From NCBI GenBank assembly GCA_022448265.1, contig JAKVCC010000003.1, forward strand, positions 1-64,000: 64,000 nt of DNA, read 5' to 3'. The notes below the pieces were generated by a model. It had not been told where the DNA came from, ran no database searches, and was given only the letters and a program-made list of their open reading frames with translations. The DNA comes from Pirellulales bacterium. Lineage in GTDB: Bacteria > Planctomycetota > Planctomycetia > Pirellulales > Lacipirellulaceae. The position numbers and the translations under genes were made by a program. This document shows, piece by piece, positions 37,645 to 45,228 of the stretch. Each line of letters begins with the position of its first letter. Within the stretch, counting starts at the first letter, position 1.

Positions 37645-37722
37645 GCCGCGGCTTGTCCTGGTAAGTGATCAGGGCAATTGACTATTCGTTGCTTAGATTT
37701 GCCGAAGAACAGGAACTCACTC

Positions 37723-38997
37723 ATGCGACGTCGCACCGTTATTACCGGGATTGGCTGCGTAACTCCGCTGGGAACCAACAGCGACGAGCTATGGAACAAC
37801 TTAGTTGCCGGCAAGAGTGGTGTAGGCAAAACCACCTTGTTCGACGCTTCAAATTTCCCCACGCGTATCGCTGCAGAAGTGCGCGATTGGTCCATAGCCG
37901 ACGAAGGTGAAGACGCGAACGTTTGGAAAGACCGCAGCCGGCACTCCTGTTTCGCCGCAGGTGCTGCCAAGCAAGCCATGGCCGACTCGGGTGTTCTCGA
38001 CTCGGTGGATCCGACTCGTTTTGGCGTTTACCTGGGCGCTGGAGAAGGGCAGCAAGATTTTCTCCATTTTTCTGAAATGATGGCCGCCGGGCTAAAAGGG
38101 GACGAATTCGAACTAAAGGGTTTCGTTGAAAAAGGCATCGAAGTACTCGATCCAACAGCAGAGCTTGAGCAAGAACCCAACATGCCAGTTGGCTATCTGG
38201 CAGGCATGTTTAATGCCCAGGGGCCCAACGTCAACTGCCTTACCGCTTGTGCTGCGAGCAGTCAGGCGGTGGGCGAGGCCACCGAGATTATTCGACGCGG
38301 AGAGGCCGATGTCATGCTCTCGGGCGGCGCCCACAGCATGATCCACCCCTTTGGCGTCACGGGATTCAATTTGCTCACGGCGCTGAGCGAACGCACGGGC
38401 GCACCGGAAAAAGTCTCGAGACCATTTGACTTGAATCGTGACGGTTTCGTGCTGGGGGAAGGGGCGGCCATCGTTGTGCTGGAAGAATACGAACACGCCC
38501 GAGCCCGAGGAGCGCAAATGTATGGCGAGATCCTCGGCTACGGCACGACCGCTGATGCGTTCCGAATCACCGACACGCATCCCGAGGGGCGAGGGGCAAT
38601 TAGTTGCATCAACATGGCCCTCGCTGATGCGGGCAAGAACAAAGATGACATCCATTACATCAATGCCCACGGTACGAGTACCGTGGTCAATGACAAAGTA
38701 GAAAGCTTGGCCATCCGCAAGACGTTTGGCGACCAGGCCGACAATATTCCTGTTTCGAGCACAAAGAGCATGACCGGCCACTTGATCGCCGCCGCAGGTG
38801 CGACCGAACTGATCGTTTGCCTTATGGCGATGCGGCACAACGTAGTACCACCAACAATCAATTACGAAACACCCGACCCTAACTGCGACCTGGATTACGT
38901 GCCCAATACGGCCCGTGACCACACTTGTAAGACCGTGCTGTCGAATAGCTTTGGTTTCGGTGGGCAGAATATCACACTGGTTGCCACAGCTGTATAA
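37723..38997 (+). CDS. Beta-ketoacyl-ACP synthase, FabF-like
   Basis: A 424-residue thiolase-fold condensing enzyme starting at ATG 37723 with AGGA nine bases upstream. The catalytic triad is complete: Cys176 in LTACAASSQAVGEA, His316 in INAHGTSTVVND and His353 in KSMTGHLIAAAGATE. The FGFGGQN segment is near the C-terminus. A stretch at about 122-155 (KGDEFELKGFVEKGIEVLD) looks longer than in E. coli FabF. It elongates an acyl chain with malonyl-ACP. It ends the four-gene cluster, and a long hairpin lies just downstream. No ketoreductase, enoyl reductase or malonyl transferase is adjacent, so those steps would be shared with the main fatty acid synthase. Confidence 0.93.
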   Translation: MRRRTVITGIGCVTPLGTNSDELWNNLVAGKSGVGKTTLFDASNFPTRIAAEVRDWSIADEGEDANVWKDRSRHSCFAAGAAKQAMADSGVLDSVDPTRFGVYLGAGEGQQDFLHFSEMMAAGLKGDEFELKGFVEKGIEVLDPTAELEQEPNMPVGYLAGMFNAQGPNVNCLTACAASSQAVGEATEIIRRGEADVMLSGGAHSMIHPFGVTGFNLLTALSERTGAPEKVSRPFDLNRDGFVLGEGAAIVVLEEYEHARARGAQMYGEILGYGTTADAFRITDTHPEGRGAISCINMALADAGKNKDDIHYINAHGTSTVVNDKVESLAIRKTFGDQADNIPVSSTKSMTGHLIAAAGATELIVCLMAMRHNVVPPTINYETPDPNCDLDYVPNTARDHTCKTVLSNSFGFGGQNITLVATAV

Positions 38998-39033
38998 GCG
39001 GCGGGACTTCTGGTCGGGCGGGCGCCATGCAAA

Positions 39034-39083
39034 AAAGCCAGCCGCCTGTATTGTGCTTCTTTACACAAACAGTGACTGGCTTT
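39034..39083. terminator. Long two-part hairpin, likely bidirectional terminator
   Basis: AAAGCCAG (39034-39041) pairs with CTGGCTTT (39076-39083), and inside it CTGTATTGTG pairs with CACAAACAG around a pyrimidine-rich loop. It sits between two convergent genes, with an A-run on the left and a T-run on the right of the outer stem. Confidence 0.6.
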
Positions 39084-39130
39084 AGCGTGCATCCCTTCAC
39101 GCAATTCTTTTTTGCGAGAAACGGCGAGCG

Positions 39131-39625
39131 TCAGTACGGCCCTATGGATGGTGGATCGTCTGAGAAAAAGTCTCGCGGACCCCTCACGGTGTAATACGGA
39201 TAGGCGACCTGGCCCCCGGGCGAACTTGGCGCAAAATTATACGATTCCGGATATCCACCGCCGTGAGGACAAAATCCGCTGGCTACGCGTCCGGCAAACC
39301 GTTGACACAATCCACAGCCGCTGCCGCCACACGCGTTGTTACATCCGCAGTCCGCAAAGCCGCAACCTCCATCACTCGGTCCACAACAGGCGTCATCACA
39401 GCAACACCCGGCGTCACAACAATCGTCAGCACATCCACTCAGTAGCCCCTTCGAGCAGCCGCTCGGGCGGCAAGCTGTGCGACAAATACCCGGGCCCGGA
39501 GCCGACTGGAAGCGGGTGATATGACACGGTTGTTTGCCGCAATTTAGGCGGCCCAACAATCGGTTTCCTGCGCAACCGCTGGTTGCCAGGATGGCCAGGG
39601 TAATTACGGGTAAGAGTTGTCTCAT
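39131..39625 (-). CDS. Cysteine-rich lipoprotein of unknown function
   Basis: 164 residues. The signal peptide ends in a lipobox (ILATSGC, lipidated Cys18). The middle is extraordinarily cysteine- and glycine-rich (for example CADDCCDAGCCCDDACCG and CGFADCGCNNACGGSGCG), with Cys at roughly every third residue between about 28 and 110. The C-terminus ends VAYPYYTVRGPRDFFSDDPP, a motif I associate with planctomycete surface proteins. Metal binding or disulfide cross-linking at the outer surface is possible. No enzymatic motif is seen. It is convergent with the ketosynthase gene across the long hairpin. Confidence 0.78.
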   Translation of the reverse strand: MRQLLPVITLAILATSGCAGNRLLGRLNCGKQPCHITRFQSAPGPGICRTACRPSGCSKGLLSGCADDCCDAGCCCDDACCGPSDGGCGFADCGCNNACGGSGCGLCQRFAGRVASGFCPHGGGYPESYNFAPSSPGGQVAYPYYTVRGPRDFFSDDPPSIGPY

Positions 39626-40225
39626 CGATACTTCCCCCTCATTGAGAAATCTGGGCTGCTCGCGGGGCGCAAGAATTGCCCAACCAAGAAGGGGTCGTTC
39701 TTGCGGTTTGCGGGTTGTCGCGTCTCGCGGCGCGGGTGCACGAGCAAGGCAGTAAAACTGGTATCGGCGCCTAAATCGTCAGAATCCAACAAATCGGACA
39801 GGTCGGAGCTCAGAAACTTAAGAGAGCTAGCACCGGAAGTAACGGCGAAATAACCAAGCGACACTCGTGTCAACTAAAGGCCGTATTCCATCTGTAACCT
39901 AATGGCCTTGCCACCTACTTTCTGTTGACCTTGGCGCACCTCGAACCAGGCTCTGTGGCGAAGTACGCACCCCGATACTGCAAGCGGCGCCACCGGCTTG
40001 CATTGGTCATTTGTAACAAAAGCATAGAACCCATTCCCAAACCATCCGTCGGCGGCAAGATCCCCGAAGATTGTAGCCCCAAACTGGGCTTGAAGCCGGT
40101 TTAAGTCGTTTGCGCCGGGTGCTCTTGGTTCGCCGCATGCTATTTGCTACAACCGCAGCCGATTTGACCGGCATTCTGCTGGCACCGCTATCGGGCGGAT
40201 GCCCGCTTTTGATCATGGATGATCA
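39626..40225. other. Intergenic region, no gene seen
   Basis: 600 bases between the divergent cysteine-rich lipoprotein and ABC exporter genes. Open frames are short, without a start signal or recognisable sequence. No convincing hairpin or repeat was found; promoters for both genes must lie here but were not pinpointed. Confidence 0.45.
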
Positions 40226-42223
40226 GTGAGCAATTTCTTTCGCGCTATCCGCCTGGCACTCCGACATCGGCTGACTGTAATCGGGTCGATCGTGTGCTCC
40301 TTAATGGTTGCTATTCTTTGGGCGGCCAATATCGCAACAGTCTTGCCGGTTGTGGACGGCGTCATGCAAGACAAGTCGATCCCACGGCTACTCGACGAAA
40401 CGATCGTCGCGGCGCAGCGCCAGGCCACGGATCTCGAGGAAAAAATTGCCGGCCTCGAAAACCAACGAGTGTCGGCTCCACCGAGGACGCAGAGCCGCCT
40501 ACGGGCTCAGCGCGACGGATTGGAGTATTGTCTTGAAAAGGCCCGGACAAAAAAAGAATTCTGGCAATGGTTTCAGCCGGCCGCTCATCGCCTGTTGCCG
40601 GCAACGGCATTCGGCACGCTGGTAGCTGTTTGCCTGGCCTTGTTTGCCGGCACGCTTCTGAAGAGCTTGTTTCGTATTGCGGGCAGCTTCTTCATGGCTC
40701 GACTGGGACAATTAACGGACTTTGAGCTGCGCAAGCAGTTTTTCAAGCGCACGCTGCAACTTGACCTGGCAACCTTTCACCAAACGACCTCGGGAGACTT
40801 GATAAACCGGTTCACTGGCGAAATCGGATCCATCGCCGCCGGGACACAAACGGCATTTGGCATGGGCATACGCGAACCACTAAAAATGTTGACGTGCCTG
40901 TCCCTGGCAGCTTGGGTGAGTTGGCAGTTGCTACTGCTGACAATCCTGTCCGCGCCGCTCGCTGGCTACGCGATCCACTGGCTTTCCAAGGCGCTCAAAC
41001 GGGCGAACCGTCGGGCACAGGAGGAATTTTCTAGTGTATTCGATCTATTGGAAGAAACATTTGGCGGAATGAAGGTGATTAAGGCCTTTACGATGGAGTC
41101 GCGCGAGCGCGGTCGGTTTCACCAGGCTTCGAAACTCTATTATCGAAAGTCGATGAAAATCGCTATGTACAATTCCCTGGTCAGCCCGACAACGGAATTG
41201 ATGGGGATTGGCATGATCGTTGCCGCCATGCTTGCCGGCGGGTATTTAGTCCTCAATGGCGAAACCCATTTGTTCGGCATTCGCATCAGCGACAACACCT
41301 TGTCTCATGGCATGATGGGACTTTTCTTTGCAAGCTTGGCCGGTGCCAGCGATCCTGTCCGGCGGCTGTCAGGGGTCTTCAATAGTCTCCAGCGGGCCGC
41401 AGCCGCCAGCGATCGGGTGTATCAGCTACTCGACCGTGAATCCCAAGTCGTCGATCCTCCCGTACCGGCCAAACTGCCCAATTGCTTAGACCGTATTCAG
41501 TTTCGCGATGTTACGTTTGCTTACAATCCGTCGGAAGTGATTCTTGATAGAGTCGATCTGCAGGTCAAAAGGGGTGAAACCATTGCCATCATGGGCCCCA
41601 ACGGCTGCGGCAAGTCAACGCTGATGAATATGCTCGCTCGTTTCTATGATCCGTTAAGCGGCGCGATCACAATTGACGGCATTGATGTGCGCGATGTGCG
41701 GCTACACGATCTGCGCAGTCGGATCGGACTGGTTGCGCAAGAAACAATGCTATTTGACGATACAGTCGCCAACAATATACGGTACGGCTCACCCACAGCC
41801 ACTCAGGACATGGTTGAACAAGCTGCCCGGCAGGCACACGCGCATCCGTTCATCACCAGGCACCTCGGCGAGGGCTATGAAACCCGTTGCGGTCAGGGCG
41901 GCAATCTGCTTTCGGGCGGTCAGCGCCAGCGAATTGCCTTGGCCCGCGCCATACTGCGAGATCCGGAAATCCTCATCCTGGACGAAGCCACCAGCCAAAT
42001 CGATGTCGAAAGTGAACAATTGATCCATACGGTATTGGAGGAGTTTGTTTTGGGCCGGACCGTGTTTATGATCACCCATCGCCCCAGCACGCTGGCCCTG
42101 GCCGACCGGATCGTCGTGATGGAGCAAGGCAGAATCGTCGATACAGGTAGCAGCGAAGAATTGACGAGCCGCTGCGAACTCTTCCGCCGACTAGCGCATC
42201 TGGAATACCGAGAAATCGCTTGA
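40226..42223 (+). CDS. ABC exporter, fused permease-ATPase (MsbA-like)
   Basis: 665 residues from GTG 40226. The N-terminal transmembrane domain has its first helix at about 15-40, then an unusual charged coiled-coil insert (about 55-115: ATDLEEKIAGLENQRVS, RLRAQRDGLEYCLEKARTKK) before helix 2. The rest of the permease has the exporter coupling region (LLEETFGGMKVIKAFTMESR). The nucleotide-binding domain is intact: Walker A GPNGCGKST, signature LLSGGQRQRIALARAIL, Walker B ILILDEATS and H-loop ITHRPST. By family it would flip lipids or export hydrophobic compounds across the cytoplasmic membrane. It stands alone on its strand. Confidence 0.92.
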   Translation: MSNFFRAIRLALRHRLTVIGSIVCSLMVAILWAANIATVLPVVDGVMQDKSIPRLLDETIVAAQRQATDLEEKIAGLENQRVSAPPRTQSRLRAQRDGLEYCLEKARTKKEFWQWFQPAAHRLLPATAFGTLVAVCLALFAGTLLKSLFRIAGSFFMARLGQLTDFELRKQFFKRTLQLDLATFHQTTSGDLINRFTGEIGSIAAGTQTAFGMGIREPLKMLTCLSLAAWVSWQLLLLTILSAPLAGYAIHWLSKALKRANRRAQEEFSSVFDLLEETFGGMKVIKAFTMESRERGRFHQASKLYYRKSMKIAMYNSLVSPTTELMGIGMIVAAMLAGGYLVLNGETHLFGIRISDNTLSHGMMGLFFASLAGASDPVRRLSGVFNSLQRAAAASDRVYQLLDRESQVVDPPVPAKLPNCLDRIQFRDVTFAYNPSEVILDRVDLQVKRGETIAIMGPNGCGKSTLMNMLARFYDPLSGAITIDGIDVRDVRLHDLRSRIGLVAQETMLFDDTVANNIRYGSPTATQDMVEQAARQAHAHPFITRHLGEGYETRCGQGGNLLSGGQRQRIALARAILRDPEILILDEATSQIDVESEQLIHTVLEEFVLGRTVFMITHRPSTLALADRIVVMEQGRIVDTGSSEELTSRCELFRRLAHLEYREIA

Positions 42224-42419
42224 AGAAGTGTGTGGGCAGCCAGCCGGCGTTTCACTTCACCCTCAGACACTGCTGTCGCACTCTATGCCCTCATCTCGCG
42301 GTACCCTAAGATGAAGCAGACGAAGGATCCGCCTGTCGCCGCGTATTCGTCTAATTGGTCCGTGGTACACCTTGGGCCAATCTGGACTCACCGACTGTTC
42401 TTCCGCTTACCACTTCGCG

Positions 42420-43286
42420 ATGTCCGTCCATCAACTCCACACGCTGCATCATCGCTCCTTTGATGCAATGAAGTTTGTCTACCCGGTGCTGAGCCGGCGG
42501 TCGGGGGGCATTTCAGTCGGGATCAATCTGAACCCCGACAAAGTGTGCAACTTCGATTGCATCTATTGCCAAGTTAATCGGCGCAGGCAAAGCCAAACAC
42601 GGTTCGTCGACATGGAGGAACTCACTCAAGAGCTGCGTGAAATGTTGAAGCTTGTCGCTACCGGAAAGCTTTACGAAATGGAGCCTTTCCATAACACGCC
42701 TCCCGGACTGCGGCACTTGAAGGACATTTCTTTTTCAGGTGACGGGGAACCGACCACGTACAGAAACTTTGACTCCATCATCGACACGTGTGCGGACGTG
42801 AAAAGAAAAGCTGGTCTGGACAACGTGAAGATGGTATTGATCACCAACGCCAGCATGTTTCACCGCAGCCATGTCGAACGTGGCTTGAGAATACTTGATG
42901 CCAACCAGGGAGAAATTTGGGCCAAGCTGGATGCAGGGACCGAAGGCTATTATCATCTGATCGAACGTACGCCAATTCCATTCCGACAAATCTTAGAAAA
43001 CATCACGGCCGCTGCGAAATGCCGGCCACTGGTGATTCAGTCACTGTGGATGCGCGTCAACGGCGCGCCGCCATCCGCTACTGAACTAGCCGCGTATTGC
43101 GAGCGTCTACAAGAGATTCTCGGTGCTGGAGGCAAACTTAGGCTCGTGCAGATCTACACCGTAGCGCGCCCGCCCGCCGAAAGGAGCGTCGCTCCGCTGG
43201 AGGATTCGGAAGTCGATTCCATCGCCCATATGGTCCGCAAGCAAGTGGGAGTCGCCACCAAGTCCTTCTATGGCAAGTCCTTCTAG
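42420..43286 (+). CDS. Radical SAM protein, COG0731-like
   Basis: 288 residues from ATG 42420, preferred over a TTG at 42372. The 4Fe-4S/SAM motif is C43-x3-C47-x2-C50 (VCNFDCIYCQV), preceded by GGISVGINLNPDK. SFSGDGEPTT is the SAM-binding GGE-like motif. MVLITNAS and WAKLDAGTEGYY follow. The pattern recalls the COG0731 group related to wyosine-synthesis TYW1, whose bacterial members have no assigned function. No auxiliary cluster motif is seen at the C-terminus. No neighbour suggests the substrate, so I leave the reaction open. Confidence 0.85.
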   Translation: MSVHQLHTLHHRSFDAMKFVYPVLSRRSGGISVGINLNPDKVCNFDCIYCQVNRRRQSQTRFVDMEELTQELREMLKLVATGKLYEMEPFHNTPPGLRHLKDISFSGDGEPTTYRNFDSIIDTCADVKRKAGLDNVKMVLITNASMFHRSHVERGLRILDANQGEIWAKLDAGTEGYYHLIERTPIPFRQILENITAAAKCRPLVIQSLWMRVNGAPPSATELAAYCERLQEILGAGGKLRLVQIYTVARPPAERSVAPLEDSEVDSIAHMVRKQVGVATKSFYGKSF

Positions 43287-43753
43287 GGCACGTCCGACTG
43301 GTGGCCCATCAGGATCGCCAGGCCCGGTCGAATTCCTCGTAGCGCAAGCTTGGCAGCGGCCTCGCTTGACCTCAAGGACGGCACGCAATTTTTTCTGCAA
43401 GCGTCATGGAAGCAATAGAAGACTTTACGTTCTTTGTGCCCTCCATGCTCTTTCGGGTTTGTCTGGATGTCTTCTTCAATCGCCTAGTAACTTGTCCATT
43501 CTCCTGGCTTTCTCGCTGAAACTGTTGGACCGTGAAAGCCCAGGACACTATACTAGCGCCAGTTTCAAAATCCCTGCTGGGCATTGAGAGACATTGGGAA
43601 TCGGGCATTGCCTGGTAGTTTTGAAACGGATTCTCACTTTCCTGCAAGCAGCCAACGGATTCTCACCTTCCTGCGGTTAGCCAACTGGTGGCAAGGTTTC
43701 TCTTAGCGGAACACATTGATACCCTTTTGCGGGCCCACAGCGAGAACGATTTC
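43287..43753. other. Intergenic region with a 29-base tandem repeat
   Basis: 467 bases between the radical SAM and UDP-glucose dehydrogenase genes. The ugd reading frame extends 22 codons into it without family similarity. Apart from the 29-base repeat I see no gene or RNA. Confidence 0.45.
43626..43683. repeat. 29-base tandem repeat, two units
   Basis: Units start at 43626 and 43655, each beginning ACGGATTCTCAC and ending AGCCA. They match at 24 of 29 positions. It lies about 70 bases before the likely ugd start. Confidence 0.8.
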
Positions 43754-45061
43754 ATGAAGATTGCGGTTGTCGGTACGGGCTATGTCGGATTAGTTAGTGG
43801 GACTTGCTTCGCCGATAGCGGCAATGAAGTGGTGTGCGTTGATGTTGATACAGATAAAGTCGCCGCCTTGAGCGAAGGCAAAGTGCCCATTTATGAGCCC
43901 GGCCTGGAAAAAATGGTAGCGTATAATCTCGCGTCCGGACGATTGGCATTCACCACAGATCTGGCTGCGGCGGTCACCCCGGCTGAAATCATCTATGTGG
44001 CTGTCGGCACTGCCCAGGGAGGTGATGGGTCTGCCGACTTGACGGCGCTTTGGTCCGTAGTGGCAGCCATCGCGCCCCATTTGCAGGCAACTGCTGTTGT
44101 CGTCATCAAGAGCACCGTCCCTGTCGGCACCAATGCGCAGATCTACGCTCGGCTGAAGGAACTGACAGATCGCGAGTGCTACGTCGCCAACAATCCCGAA
44201 TTCTTGAAGCAAGGCGCTGCGATCGACGACTTCGAAAAACCAGACCGGGTCGTGGTCGGTGTCCGTGAGCGACATAGCGAACAAGTCCTTAGACAGCTCT
44301 ACGAACCCTTCTTGCGCACTGAGCGTCCATTTTTGGTGATGACCCCTGAAAGCGCAGAAATGACCAAATACGTTGCCAACGCTCTCTTGGCGACAAAAAT
44401 CAGCTTTATCAACGAGATGGCAAACCTTTGCGAGCAGATGGGCGGCGACATCAATGACGTGCGCCGCGGCATCGGACACGACAGCCGTATCGGATTTGCC
44501 TTTCTCTTTCCGGGAGCAGGCTACGGTGGCAGCTGTTTTCCCAAAGACGTACGTGCATTGGCAGCCATGGCGGCGGATCATGATGTCGCTTCGGAAATGC
44601 TTTCAGCCGTGGACTTGGTCAATCAGCGCCAAAAGAAAGTAATCGCCAAAAAAGTCGACGCACACTTCGGGGGACGCCTGGCTGGAAAAATGATTGCTGT
44701 TTGGGGATTGGCTTTCAAACCCAAGACAGACGACATCCGCGAAGCGCCTTCGTTGGTGCTTATCGATCATCTACTGGCAAGCGGCGCGGTCGTCCGGGTC
44801 CATGATCCAGAGGCAATGCGAAACGTAGAGGCGATCTACAAAGACAAAATCACCTGTTGCGCACAGCAGGACGACGCGCTTCAAGATGCCGACGCACTGG
44901 TAATCATGACGGAGTGGAACTTTTACCGGCGTCCCAACTGGGAAAAAATGCGAGTTTTGATGGCGTCGCCAACGATCATTGACGGCCGCAACTTATACGA
45001 TCCGATGCGGATGGCTGAGCGGGGTTTCCGCTACTACAGCGTGGGGCGTCCAGCAGTTTAA
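43754..45061 (+). CDS. ugd: UDP-glucose 6-dehydrogenase
   Basis: 435 residues. NAD-binding [19 protein letters not shown] at the N-terminus, central helix with VKST-like [13 protein letters not shown], substrate region [14 protein letters not shown] and the catalytic Cys261 in [32 protein letters not shown] marks the C-terminal UDP-binding domain. It oxidises UDP-glucose twice to UDP-glucuronate for extracellular polysaccharide or lipopolysaccharide synthesis. ATG 43754 places the Rossmann motif at the very N-terminus. UDP-N-acetyl-mannosamine dehydrogenases share the fold, but the motifs here fit UDP-glucose best. Confidence 0.94.
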   Translation: MKIAVVGTGYVGLVSGTCFADSGNEVVCVDVDTDKVAALSEGKVPIYEPGLEKMVAYNLASGRLAFTTDLAAAVTPAEIIYVAVGTAQGGDGSADLTALWSVVAAIAPHLQATAVVVIKSTVPVGTNAQIYARLKELTDRECYVANNPEFLKQGAAIDDFEKPDRVVVGVRERHSEQVLRQLYEPFLRTERPFLVMTPESAEMTKYVANALLATKISFINEMANLCEQMGGDINDVRRGIGHDSRIGFAFLFPGAGYGGSCFPKDVRALAAMAADHDVASEMLSAVDLVNQRQKKVIAKKVDAHFGGRLAGKMIAVWGLAFKPKTDDIREAPSLVLIDHLLASGAVVRVHDPEAMRNVEAIYKDKITCCAQQDDALQDADALVIMTEWNFYRRPNWEKMRVLMASPTIIDGRNLYDPMRMAERGFRYYSVGRPAV

Positions 45062-45228
45062 GCCGCATCGGCCGCCGCATACTCCGCACCTGCCGGTTAG
45101 CGCAAGCACCCCTTTAAACAGATTTTGGTCATTAATTCTCGTCGAACCTGAGTCAGTCGCCCCCCTGACATCGTGCACCATGACGGACAGGCGTTGAGTC
45201 TTCATAACTTCAACTAGGAACTTCGACC

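Noticed and set aside
38113-38922. A 269-codon minus-strand open frame opposite the ketosynthase
   Set aside because: It is the complement of the catalytic Cys and His regions of a clear FabF-like enzyme; its length reflects high GC.
43790-44581. A 263-codon minus-strand open frame opposite ugd
   Set aside because: The plus strand encodes an intact UDP-glucose dehydrogenase; no support for the antisense frame.
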